NCBI GenBank assembly: GCA_034698045.1
Contig: JAQGAU010000434.1
Location: forward strand, 1-28,207
Source: Paramacrobiotus richtersi
Taxonomy: Eukaryota > Tardigrada > Eutardigrada > Parachela > Macrobiotidae
Direction of reading: 5' to 3'
Length of the DNA: 28,207 nt
Of the stretch, positions 1-10,068 are shown in pieces (positions within the stretch are counted from its first letter, which is position 1; every line of letters starts with the position of its first letter). The position numbers and the translations under genes are program-made. The notes under the pieces were generated by a model. That model was not told the origin of the DNA. It saw only the letters and a list, made by a program, of their open reading frames with translations, and ran no database searches.

Positions 1-76
1 GTTACTCAATCAACTCATTATACTCATAAACATCTTACCATCGAGTATTCTATCTTTACCAAGAACCCGTATCACA
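1..76 (+). repeat. 5' LTR, 3'-terminal part
   Basis: The last 76 bp of the LTR, identical base for base to 2177-2252 and ending CGTATCACA. The rest lies beyond the left edge of the window. Confidence 0.9.
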
Positions 77-844
77 AATGGTGGCCCCAGGGGGGGTCTA
101 AATTTGGTTTAGACATTCTGGATGTTGTAAGTTACTATTTTTTTTGTTCCAATTTATTCCAAACACTTACGGATGGGATCTGACCTTTGTGAAGGATCGA
201 CATCGTCGTATCCTCTCACAATGCTCTCAGACAGCAGTCAACGCTAATTTTTGTTGATTTGTTTATCCTGTCTTTTGTTCAATTTCTCGGGATAATTTGT
301 GGACTTGGATGATCATCAAAGGTTAGTTTGTTGCAACTAACGTGACCATGCAATCCATACGAATCGACGCACGACAACATTGTCGGACCGTGAAGAACGA
401 CCAGTGGAGAAAACAATACCCAAAAGACTACAAACCGAAACCAGACTGTTCCTGATGTTCTGATGCTGCATGCATTAACTGGATAGTTAACCGCTGCAGA
501 CATAACTAACTCTGGCGTACAAACTTAAGGAGGATACCCCCGTGGACGCGCGCAGTTGACTTTACTCAACAAACACGTTTGATGCAACCATGGCACTGGA
601 AGTGGACGACCTGTACACTCGTCTGCAACCCTCAACAATGACTGTACACCATTGTTATGAATCACCGCCAGAACTGCATTCGACAGACAGACGTACGTTA
701 TACGTGGCAAAAACATGTACGTGGACGGGGATGACAAGGACGACGTACCAATGACGAGTACAATATACTGTGACCCAGTATGCATTATAAACAAATTCGA
801 TTTTTTATCGAGTTTAAGGAAGTTGGCACCACCAGCTTACATTG

Positions 845-920
845 ACGTTGACTGACTCAACAAAGGTTTTGAAAGCGGAAACAACCCGCATGTCCTTACG
901 ACGTTGACTGACTCAACAAA
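845..920 (+). repeat. Direct repeat of 20 bp inside the LTR element
   Basis: ACGTTGACTGACTCAACAAA occurs at 845-864 and again, identical, at 901-920, 56 bp apart. Its core TTGA-N5-TCAA is palindromic. A weaker relative (GTTGACTTTACTCAACAAA) is near 554-572. Confidence 0.8.
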
Positions 921-1971
921 CTACTTTGCCACAAAGTATGCCAAGAGTACAAGATATGGAATAATTTTGAGGAATTTTTGTCTGTGTTTTACCGGAGTTT
1001 GAATATTTCTCTATTTACCCTGCCTGATTATCGTGACCGGAGTCACCGGACCAAAAAACAAAGAACTACTTATTTGAAAGTTTCATGGGATCATTACACT
1101 GCATTGCTCTCAACCGTGACAACGTGGATGAATGACTTAACTCCATGCACAATTTCACATTTGACTACACAGCCAAAGCCATTACGCGCCGAGCTGTACA
1201 TCAACTTTAGTACACACCTACGTCTGTACCATGGATCTTAACACAGTTAAGGATCGCTGTCTAGTACTTGAACATACTGACGACTGCCTAGATACGTTAC
1301 GAAGGTTTAAACAGTACTTGATTGCACTGGACCTATGTATTGGACCTACACCGGACCTAATTCCATTGGACCTGAGCAATTTGCTGCATGGGATACACAC
1401 AAGTCAAGTTACATATATCATCGCTAACACATGCCGTGGATCAAGAATCCCAAGAACTCATCACAATTTTTTCGTCTTCGAACAAGCCAACGTAAGCCGA
1501 CGAAACTCCAACCAAACCAGTTTTTCATCTTTACATCCTGCACGAACGCAAACCACCGCTAACGCCTGAAGCAATAATGCTTGCACGCTACGTTTTCGTC
1601 GCTTTACTTTTGCTTGCCTATTCATACGATATCATGCCTAATATGCCTATACGGACCACTGACCGAAATTGTCACTTTATTTAATCACATACTTTTGGAC
1701 TGGGAAAACAACGCTTTCCTGCCCAATTTATTACTCATTTCTACCACCGGGGTTCAATTCCGATGACGACTTAACGAAGGAAAGTGTGATATGATAACAC
1801 ATTTGCTGCCGATTAGCAAACCGACTTACCCGAGCCGCTGATATCATCGCTGACAACGCACGATTGAATGGAACGACAAGCGCGAGCCACATACACTTAA
1901 CCTTGGAACTCACTGTTCTACAACACAACCGGACCAATCTATGCTCTACGAGCATTCTCCAACAAGGGAAG

Positions 1972-2252
1972 TGTGATACGACGACTTAATGTGATTCCTG
2001 CTATGCTATTCATGTACCGAATGTACTCAATGTACTTCCGCCATAACTTCCGTCTCTTATTCTAGATATGTTATATCTATGTCATCGCACTCTCATCTAC
2101 GCTCTATTGTTCTCTTCTAGATGTAACCTCTGTTCTATTTGTCTAGCTATATAAGCATAGTCTTCACTCTGTGAACGTTACTCAATCAACTCATTATACT
2201 CATAAACATCTTACCATCGAGTATTCTATCTTTACCAAGAACCCGTATCACA
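1972..2252 (+). repeat. 3' LTR, complete, 281 bp
   Basis: It starts TGTGATACG (1972-1980) and ends CGTATCACA (2244-2252), a perfect 9-bp terminal inverted repeat with canonical TG...CA ends. It contains a TATA box at 2148-2155. The 3' flank begins ACTCT; the matching target duplication would lie outside the window. Confidence 0.88.
2148..2155 (+). promoter_or_regulatory. TATA box in LTR
   Basis: TATATAAG lies about 100 bp before the LTR end, which is consistent with a U3/R boundary roughly 25-30 bp downstream (near 2180). The assignment rests only on motif and position. Confidence 0.55.
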
Positions 2253-3340
2253 ACTCTGTTATACTGTAGTACATATCAGATTCTGATAGTCGGCAACCGC
2301 CGAGCAAGGCGATACGGCGGAGACCGTAAGACTGCTGCACTTATCTCCAGTCAGGGAAAAGCTACCCTGACTGGCAGTCGCATGATTTTCCATGTCAAAC
2401 TGGGAACGAATTTCAGCTGTGACAACTCTTCGAATCTGGCCTGAATTTTTCATTTATGTAGTTGGAAAGAATATTCCCACAAGCTTCTGTGATTTTATTT
2501 TGATCGCGTATGGATTCGCCCGTATGGATTGCAGCGCTGGTATATATTGTGTTTGTCAGTCTTTTGGCAAAGTTCGAATCTGTTCGATGAGTCATCGATT
2601 CTATATGAACAGTACCACGGCGGAGCCAGATTCCAGCGCCCTTCCTCGTTCTTTTTCTGCTGGCGATGTCGTGCTGTCCAGCGAGGCCTGGGTCTGGGCC
2701 TGCAACTTTAATGAATATCCCACCATCTGTGCGTTGTGTTTCACTGAGAAGGATTCGAAAGAACTACGGACTTGTTCGGGATCATATTGCATCGATACTG
2801 TGACACCAAGTGCCAGGTGGGATTGTTCAAAATTTTTGTGATGGTCCGAAGGATTATCCAGACGGCGGACTGTAAAAGGGAGCAAAAAAACGAATGTGCG
2901 CTATTGAATGCTGGTAATGTCTAGATTACCACCAGCGTTCCCACTCAGCTGTGTGAAATCGAGTTTTGTGGACATTTTGCCTGTTTTTTGCTGATCTTCT
3001 GGTGGCTAAAGTGGCCAATAAATTTAAGGTAGAAATTCTATTTTGTCTGATGTCATTTATAGATATAAACTGCTAGTGGGGTATAGAACATCACATTTTA
3101 ACGCTTTTTTCAAATAAACGGTTACATGAATTCTCATATTTTGTTTATGTCGTTTTAATGTAAAATTTGTTTGCGCTTTGTGACGTTTGGTTTACGCGTT
3201 CAGGTTTCCGTACATGTGCCACGTCAGGCAGCAAGCTGCATGACGTGATCTCGAAGATTGTTCCTCAAGCCGCAGTGTATTATATTGAAGCTGAGGATAT
3301 GGCCTTTTCCTTTAACCACTGCGTAGGCCCTTTCTACTAG
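2253..3340. other. Flank between LTR element and GPCR exon, no assigned gene
   Basis: About 1.1 kb. It holds a 149-codon plus-strand frame (2392-2841) and opposing minus-strand frames (2413-2595, 2601-2885), none of which I recognise. A short plus-strand frame from ATG 2510 reads MDSPVWIAALVYIVFVSLLA, a hydrophobic stretch that could be a signal anchor, and stops after 26 codons. The first transmembrane helix of the downstream GPCR should be upstream of 3341, but no convincing TM1 exon could be found here. There is a perfect hairpin at 2347-2374 and an imperfect one at about 2908-2940. Confidence 0.5.
2347..2374. repeat. Perfect 10-bp stem hairpin
   Basis: CCAGTCAGGG, an 8-nt loop, then CCCTGACTGG. 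It is not followed by a T-run and sits just outside the LTR insertion. Its role is unknown. Confidence 0.6.
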
Positions 3341-4212
3341 AACGAGTGCAATCAGAATCAGCAATCTTCTCTTAGGAAACTTGTGCTTTGCTGTTCTCAA
3401 CACTCCCAACGCAATTATCACATTTCATGTCTGGCTCGTGGTGGCTCGGATCCGGTGCCTGCACGGCCCATCTCTATGGAAATTTTGTCGTCGGACCAGC
3501 TATCGTTAATTCCCATCTTTTAATTACGGTCAATCGCATCTGGGCCGTGGCATTTCCGTATTCGTATCGAACCAACAGCAATACAAAGATGTCGTTTGTC
3601 TTGTGTGTTTCTACATGGATTTACGTCAACTGCCTGTCCCTTCCGGGTGTCGTACTGGATGCGTTGTATTATCGTCAGCCAGAAGATACTGGTTGTTTCA
3701 TAAACATTGCCTCACTTGCCGATTATAATTTGGCTATGCAATTCCTGATCTACCTACTGCCAAATTTTGCCATCATAGGAGCTTACCCGTTTCTTTGGGT
3801 CAAGTGCCGTCGGCGTTGGTTTCATACTGCCCTTCAGCCTAGGCGAGACGACAATGGCAGTACAGCCGAGCAACGCCTGTCTACACTCCGCAGGTATGCA
3901 TTAACAGCGCTTAATTTGGTCCCAATACCGACTAACGGATCTACGGGTGCAAAGCGTAGCGATAAGGAAAGAGTGTACGCGTTTACTGTGTTGACGTTGC
4001 TCACTGTCAGCGTGACCATTTGCTGGACACCAATGAATGTCTTGTTCACACTAGCGAGTGCTGGTTTTACGGAAATCAATTATCGGTCAGTTCCATCCGT
4101 TGTGTCAAGGGTTTTGTACATACTGCAGCCGGCACTAGATCCAATTCTTTTTATGGCCGCATTACCTGATCTGCGAAAAGCAGTTTTGCAGTTGTTTCAA
4201 CGGGGTAGATAA
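3341..4212 (+). CDS. Rhodopsin-class (class A) GPCR, TM2-TM7, 5' partial, one frameshift
   Basis: Seven-helix receptor of the plasma membrane, coupling an unknown ligand to G proteins. The frame from 3388 to 4212 covers the ECL1 tryptophans (WW), the TM3 cysteine (residue 25 from 3388), NRIW in place of DRY (residues 49-52), TM4, TM5, CWTP in TM6 (212-215) and QPALDPILF in TM7 (DPxxF instead of NPxxY), followed by a short tail with a basic C-terminus. TM2 (SNLLLGNLCFAVLNTP) is upstream in another frame, open from 3327. The frames meet at the TTT run at 3423-3425, where one T too many accounts for the shift. TTTCTACTAG at 3331-3340 is a good splice acceptor, so TM1 should be in an upstream exon that I could not find. 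The coding is otherwise intact, so either assembly error or recent loss is possible. DRY and NPxxY variants of this kind occur in lineage-expanded invertebrate receptors. Confidence 0.8.
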
Positions 4213-5440
4213 GAATCTCCGCCACGATACACTTCCGTCCATATGCTTGAGAAAGATGCAAGGTGTTTCCAAACGGCCTTATCCATGATTTTAGGCTTTA
4301 CAAGGCCTGAAAGGCTTTACAATGATGCGGCTGTGCGACTTCCAGATTGATCACTCCTGGATCCTAACCGCAGCAGCTTGCTGCAATGTGCTCCAAGGGT
4401 GCTCCACGATAATTTGGCGTAAATCTCGGTCTTGGATGGAACTCCTGTACATATCAGTAACTGTATTTCGATAACACTTTCGATGTGCCACCCCCTAGCG
4501 GCCATTTATTGTCCGAAGAAAACCGTACCAGATCCGACCGCATGGAGCCTTTTCTGGGGTGTCCCTTCCTTTCGTCCCCAGCTTTTCGTCGCCCGACAAT
4601 TCGTCGTTTGATGACCTTTGCTAAGCTGTGACCTTTGCTCTGCCAGTGTTTTACGCATCGATTTTCATACTGCTAACCGATATATGGAAAGAATGATCTT
4701 ACATTCCAAAGATTGATTCCCGTGTTGCTGTGAAATATAATTACACATTTAATTTTAGAATACAAATTAGTTATTAACTGTGCTAACACAATATTTGATA
4801 GTTTTCTACTTAGAATACTATGGCTCATGCCGAGATGCAGTAATCCACGGATTAACAAAATTTTTGAACTTCCCCGATTTTGATCGGCAGTTGTTAATCT
4901 GCAGCAGACACTGGTTTGAAAAAAATCAGCTCATAACTACTGTAAGCCCAGCTGAATTATGGTGTAAAAAACGAGCGATATCATTGATTCGAGTCGCGAG
5001 GCTACCGGGTGCGGCGTCCCTGAAACTGAACGGCGGTTTCTCGTTTAGACAGACAAATTTTCAAGTCAGTCCTGGGCTCCTTTTGTTGGCAATTTCATGC
5101 TCCATGGATCAAGCTCGCTAATCACTGGTTCTATTAAGTTTTGTAGTGTTACTGTTCTGAATTTCTTTGTGATTTTTAAATGAAATGCATCAGAAAAATG
5201 TTCTTGGCGGATTTGTCACAATCACAAATTTTCGGAAATAAATTAACAATTTTTATGCACAAATTTGCATGCTTTAACTGCACATGCGCTACCATTTTTA
5301 CACTGACAAGTGCTGCTTCCCGGAGACATGGAACCGATTTTAGATTTGACTGCACGTACTTTTAGTCCTCTAAGATACCTTTATTTTCAAGACTAATCTT
5401 ATCTGCGGAACTCAAGTTCCGCCTGGTGAAAAGCTCACGC
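4213..5440. other. Intergenic, no gene recognised
   Basis: About 1.2 kb. Frames at 4317-4505 (-) and 4780-5121 (+) show no known motif and have no convincing splice context. A perfect 7-bp hairpin (GCGGAAC-TCAA-GTTCCGC) lies at 5405-5422, just before the next reading frame. Confidence 0.5.
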
Positions 5441-6091
5441 CAAGTTTAAATTTGCCCATGGTATAACACACGGGCGTACATGCTACCGCCTCCGAATGTC
5501 GCTATCTGCGACAAATGCACTGAAGTTCGAAAGCCAAACAGTGCAGAACGGCTGAACAGTTCGCGTGCGTTATCGGAGCAACCATTCCCCCCGGTTCTTA
5601 TGGCCAACCTCGAGTCCTCCACCACCTCCAGCCACACAAGATTGTCTGCACCAGAGCTAATAGCGTCTCCTCTCTGCCTCGACAGCCCTTTCCCTCAAAA
5701 ATCGTCGTGCATTGTGAGCTCATGGCCACCTCTGTCAAGTTCTGCTAAGAAAACGCTGAATGGAACAGTGCCAGCCACCCCCTTCAGCCAAATGGAGCTG
5801 GCGCCCCCTGAGCCGAAAAAGTCTACCCCCGACTTCGACAGCCCTCCTCCTCCAATACCGCCGCGCAGCGAGAGACCGTGGTCTACTATAGCAATGCAGA
5901 AAATCGTTCGTGGCAAACGTGATACCCTAACGTCCTCTCCAAAGACAGACATCGTTACGTCGAAACTGCTGATAAAGCGCCCAGCAGAACCGGACAAGGG
6001 AAGAAAGGCCTCTGCCTGCACGGCATTCCCCCGCTGGAAAATACGCCCCACAATACAGCCGAGGAATACGGGCAGGACCTGGAGACAGTAA
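5441..6091 (+). CDS. Pro/Ser-rich hypothetical protein or exon
   Basis: The open frame runs from the codon after TAA (about 5438-5440) to a TAA at 6089-6091; the first ATG is 5480, giving 203 residues. The N-terminal part has a CDKC pair. The middle is rich in Ser, Thr and Pro, and a PPPPIPPRSERPW stretch looks like an SH3- or EVH1-type proline ligand. The C-terminal 70 residues are rich in Lys and Arg. No folded domain is recognised. Low-complexity, charged composition suggests a disordered cytoplasmic or nuclear region, perhaps the last exon of a larger gene. An opposite-strand frame (5695-6051) is glycine-rich only because it reads the proline codons backwards. A weaker copy of its proline-rich part appears near 8640-8830, which supports it as a duplicated coding unit. 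Function unknown. Confidence 0.45.
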
Positions 6092-6302
6092 TTAAAGCTA
6101 ACGTTCTTGTTGTTAGCTTTGTATCTGTTTACACTGCGGAATAACAGTTTGTTTGCGCGTGTTGGCTCTTTTGCCGATCAGTCTGATAAGCTGGAAACTG
6201 GCCCCCGAACATTGTGGTACGTGGGCGGATGTTCTCCCCCAAGGGGGTTCAGTGATGTAGCGCTGCTGGACTAGCTTCTTGCTTTGTTTTTCATGTGACT
6301 CT

Positions 6303-7660
6303 TAATAATAATGGTTTATTGTCTTCTGCAACGGGTATGGCCCCCCTTGGAGCAACAGGCAGCATACTCGATGTATCCAAAACGACAAGGATAAACAAAT
6401 AAAAAGATTGCTACATAGAGAATCAGCAAACGATGTTAACGGAAGTTACAACGAAAGCAAATGCTTCTTTGTCCAGGATAGTTCTGTCCAGTATATGTTA
6501 TCCAATGCGTTCCGGAAGGCGCTTAGCGTTCCATAAGCCGCAGGCGGCAATTCCAGTGCATTCCACAGTGCAGTCAATCGACATCAAGTGGATTCTTCAG
6601 TGCAAGGAACGGTTGCGCCACAGGCGGTGGTAGGGGCTGGCTTGAGAGGGTGCGGATGTCGCAGCAGGCGATACAGCGAGCGGGTGTTCCCCGCAATACA
6701 CTCGACGGCAGAAAGCGAGGGCAAATAAGGTAACACAAAAAGTTCGCCAAGAGGGAGTAAACAAAACAGTAACTTGTACAATACCGCGAGCGAGCGATTT
6801 CTTCACCCGCCTTATTTCTACACAGTCCCAATTTATTTCCGATAGTCGGATTCGTCGCTACCCAGTCTTACGCTTTTGACAAACTTATGGATACATTTCT
6901 CGAGCTTAGGGCGACACATTTTTGCACACGTTATTATTGCATGCTTGATCTTGTGATTGTCTAGATAGTCAGTCCTTTATGTGTTTGTCTGTGACTGACT
7001 GTTAGAGGTGCCCTTGCCCTTGGGCGGGTGCCCTTGCTCTAGGATATGCTTACGCATAGTTCTGTTCTTGTGACTCTGTGAGTATATATACCGATCGCTA
7101 GATTCGGTACTTCGGACTTAGAAGTACAGGGGCCATTCCTTTGATTTATGTTCTGAGTACACTTTCTGCAATAAAGACCATACTTCCATAAAGACCGTAC
7201 TACCATACCATAAAGAAGTACTACGTGGAGATTCTTCAGTCTACAAACCACACAAACAACTGAACAGTAATCGATAAGAGGGAACACCAGTGACTGAAAC
7301 AAAGATATACGCGCTCTAGTGTCTGTTTTTCGAATAAGAGAATTAATATAATTAGTTCTCTTGTTGCATTTCGTATTTAAAGCATCAGTATGAATTTTCC
7401 GGTTTAACTCACGATCCACAAGCATACCAAGATATTTCACAGAATCTTTCTGCGGAATCAACGATCAAGAAAGACAGTACTGATTATCGCTCCTTACAGT
7501 TCTCGTTTTGGAAAAACATATGAACTGTCTCGCCAACATTAAAGGATAACTGGTGCGCAGCAATTCACTCGTTTAAACTGTTCATGTCACCTTGCAGCAA
7601 AAAAGAACTGTTGCAGTGTTGCAGAAACTCTTGTCGTATCATTAAAAAAAATGTATCGCT
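6303..7660 (-). mobile_element. Jockey/CR1-like non-LTR retrotransposon, 3' part, degraded
   Basis: Read on the minus strand, a short stretch near 7500-7560 (LSFNVGETVHMFF) matches the late reverse transcriptase region. The 7461-7039 frame continues with VKYLGMLVD and later RISLFQSLVFPLIDYC, typical of the segment after the RT palm and thumb. Further down, at about 6575-6446, comes the C-terminal signature TALWNALELPPAAYGTLSAF, and a stop at 6446-6448. The element ends with an AATAAA-like signal and an ATT repeat (complement of 6303-6318), the usual tail of CR1/L2/Jockey-type elements. Several frameshifts separate these blocks and the 5' two-thirds is missing, so it is a dead, 5'-truncated insertion. 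The clade is inferred from motif style, not from a tree. Confidence 0.75.
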
Positions 7661-7844
7661 AAAAAAAATAACAAGCCATGCAAGCGAGCCATAACATCAA
7701 GAAATCCACTTGTCAATCTGCAGTTCATAAAATCACTTCGTACTTCGTGAAGTCATCATTGCTTGAACAATCAACAATCGAAATCCAAGGGAACAACTTT
7801 CTCCACGTTTTAAGTAATGATAAAACTGCTGGTGTTCCTAGTTT

Positions 7845-8506
7845 TTATCGAGGATCGCCATTTGCATCGCAAAGCAATTGTGCTAGTACTAGTGCGGCAG
7901 TTGTTCGATCCACGCAGGCTGACTGAAGGCAGCTTTGAATTACATTTCGCATATCTGGATGAATCTGCTCGGAGATATAAGGATGGAATCCCTGGGATAA
8001 CTGAAAAAGGAACGCATTGGCCGAAAACTGTTGCCGTTCAATTTTATGCGTTTCCAGCGTCCCTTTTACGTTTGTCACCGTTTTCTGAAACAGTCGCTCT
8101 TTGATTCCAGCGGAGCAGTTGGCTAAGTCAAGAATGACGCATCCAAAACTCCAGATATCCGTTGCAAGTCCTATATCTTCGTGCTCCTGCTCGAACGTGA
8201 GACGAACCATTTCAGGAGACATATACGGACCAGTTCCAGCCAAATCTTTACGTTCCGTCTTAGTAAAATCATTGCGGATTCGAACCGCGCCATCGAGATC
8301 CCCGATGCGCAAAGTACGATTTCCCGTTTGACCGGTTGCCCTATCCATGAAAACGTTGCCTGGTTTCAAATCTCCGTGAATGAATTGATATTCGTGCAGG
8401 AAACACAGCCCGAGTGCTAACTGTGTAGCGTAGTTGGCAACGCCCTCACTTGGCAGACTGCAGATACCTGTTTTGCACTGGGATATCAGCATATCCAGAT
8501 CACCAC
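7845..8506 (-). CDS. Tandem kinase gene, exon 3: C-lobe of the second kinase domain
   Basis: This exon starts at 8506 after a good acceptor (TTTCTAAATAG) and ends at the stop at 7845-7847. It encodes residues 618-837 of the inferred 837-residue protein. Visible are the hinge end GGDLDMLI, HGDLKPGNVF (HRD changed to HGD, so a non-RD kinase, with the catalytic Asp and the Asn kept; D663), GDLDG (DFG changed to DLD with the metal-binding Asp kept; D687), GTGPYMSPE (APE position, 714-716), DIWSFGCVI (734-737), and a degenerate RPT-like motif (RTTAALVLAQL) near the C-terminus. This is a serine/threonine kinase C-lobe of STE/MAP3K-like appearance. It lacks its own N-lobe; the N-lobe of exon 2 ends at the same glycine codon in matching phase. 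Catalysis is plausible but untested. The alternative is a separate gene whose N-lobe exon is not seen. Confidence 0.75.
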
Positions 8507-9864
8507 CTATTTAGAAACAAGCGATTTGGATAATTTCGCAAAAGAAAAGAAGTACAGAGCTAATTATGTAATCTATGTAGGGTTTCGAACGGCCACGCAG
8601 ACTCCAGCCAAAACTCCTTACCACGAAGCGAGCCGCTCCCTGTCACACAGGTTGCTCAACACCTGAGACGAACGTGCTTCCCCCTACTTCGATAGTCCCC
8701 CCCCCCCCCCAAATTCGTCGAGCTGCGAGAGATCCTGGTCAACTGTTGTCAAAACTTAAATTGTCCGTGGCACCCGCGTTTCGCCATCGTCTTCCCCGGA
8801 TGTCGGATATAGAAATAAAGAGCTATCTATTTTCGGTATGGTACTGTATATTTGGGTCTTGAAACTGTAATCGAAGTTTTTGATTCCTTGCTGGATGATT
8901 CTTATATTTTCGAAACAGTGTCTTGACTTCTATCGAAGTGGCTACATGCAAGAATGCTCCCGTGCGAAATGAATGAGGTTTGTCGCGAAAGCTCTCAAGA
9001 ATAGTGAGAAAACATCACACGAGAGATCTCGCGCGATTAAAAGACTGCAAAGTGATATGCGAAAGTATGCTTCCGCGCATGGTAAATTAGTTTCGCTCGA
9101 AGTAAAAATGCCTTGAATTACATTAGCTACGCGTAAGACTAGCGTAAGACATTAGTCCAGCTTCCTGTTTAAGCGTCTTATTTGGTTTTTTTTAATTTTG
9201 AATTCCTGATCTCTAATCGACCGGAGCGGAGCGGAGGTCCTCTATACTCAGCTCCAACGCATTTTTGTGTGTCTGCAGCGGAAGTGGACATAGTTCTTTC
9301 GTTCACGCTATCTCCGTTCAAAGTGGTCCGATTTGCTTAAATTTTTGACCGATATAATCCCCGTAACGAGTTCTGGAACCCTGTTATGTTTTCCACGATA
9401 CCTTTTCAAGGACGACAAAGTTATTAGAGTTATAAATACACCGTTTATACCAGACGATACACCGTTTTAAGACGGAGAAGAGCGGAAAGCCCCTTGCACA
9501 GTTGAAGACAATCAAAGCGGATCTTGCACACATGTAAAGCAGCTACGCTTATCAGCATTATGTTGCTCCGGTCTTCATCGCCAGCAGCAGCGGAGAGCGA
9601 TTACCGAGTTTAAGCTACTTAGGCCGCCGTAGCCTACCGTGTGCGCACGCGAAGATGCAAAACGTTTTGCGGCTTCGCTGCTAGTGGGCAACGGCCGTTA
9701 CGACAACTCTGCCTAGCTCATTTTGTAGCGTTTTTCTTCTACTTTAAGAATTGGGCACGATATCCTGAAAAACCGTTTCTGTTGAATAACAGCAAGCAGA
9801 ACTTTTGACAGCTACCGAAAATAAACCTGTCCTAAGGAGCAATTTTCGATTTTGCACGACCTAC
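8507..9864. other. Intron sequence with decayed copy of the Pro-rich exon
   Basis: Part of the long second intron of the kinase gene. About 8640-8830 resembles 5800-5960 on the plus strand: both have a TTCGA-AG-CC run, then a Pro-coding tract, then CGAGAGA-C-TGGTC, in the same order. The copy has a 14-base C run at 8697-8710 where the original has interrupted CCT codons, and its frame is broken. From about 9180 to 9860 I see no gene. Confidence 0.4.
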
Positions 9865-10066
9865 CTTCGTTATCAATTTCGCCCGAGTAGCAACGTTGCG
9901 GGCTCATGTTTTATTTTCTCATTATAGGCAATCATGTTAGTAAGGAACTGCGTGTAAAAGTAATCAGCTAGTGGTAGTGCTGTTCCGTAGGAAAAATCGC
10001 ATTTCCTTGTCACCACAACAAAAGTTTGCGTGAAATGCTGCACCACTGTGGACTGTGGCTCACGCA
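9865..10066 (-). CDS. Possible exon, unknown protein
   Basis: It is bounded by a good acceptor (CGAATCTTGCAG, ending 10067) and a strong donor (GAAG followed by GTAGGT, intron from 9864). The frame from 10067 reads 64 codons, including VQHFTQTFVVV and ALPLADYFYTQFLTNM, and closes at a TGA 8 bases before the donor. If the donor is used, the stop must be avoided by another frame, and one such frame is open only from near the end (MSPQRCYSGEIDNE). The FTQTFVVV string weakly recalls NTF2-like folds, but this is not enough for a call. It could be a terminal exon, a decayed exon or chance. Confidence 0.3.
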
Positions 10067-10068
10067 CT

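Larger units (their letters stand above)
1..2252 (+). mobile_element. LTR retrotransposon, non-autonomous, 5' end cut by window
   Basis: Bases 1-76 are identical to 2177-2252, which is the end of a complete LTR at 1972-2252. The window therefore starts inside the 5' LTR, and the internal region is 77-1971 (about 1.9 kb). TGG two bases after the 5' LTR end (from 79) could start a primer-binding site; I do not assign the tRNA. A purine run (AAGGGAAG) just before 1972 fits a polypurine tract. No protease, reverse transcriptase, RNase H or integrase motif was found inside; the longest reading frame there is 112 codons (1231-1569) and matches nothing I know. This fits a non-autonomous element mobilised by a relative. 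The two LTR parts that can be compared are identical, which suggests a recent insertion. Strand is set by the purine tract and the LTR TATA box. Confidence 0.85.

Noticed and set aside
2392-2885. 149-codon plus frame and opposing minus frames as the GPCR first exon
   Set aside because: None contains a TM1 pattern with the Gly-Asn pair, and no phase-matched donor to the 3341 acceptor was found.
5695-6051. 118-codon glycine-rich minus frame
   Set aside because: Its glycines are the complement of the proline codons of the plus-strand frame; no start context or splice site supports it.
8101-8420. Plus-strand frames 8101-8331 and 8181-8420
   Set aside because: Shadows of kinase exon 3 on the opposite strand.
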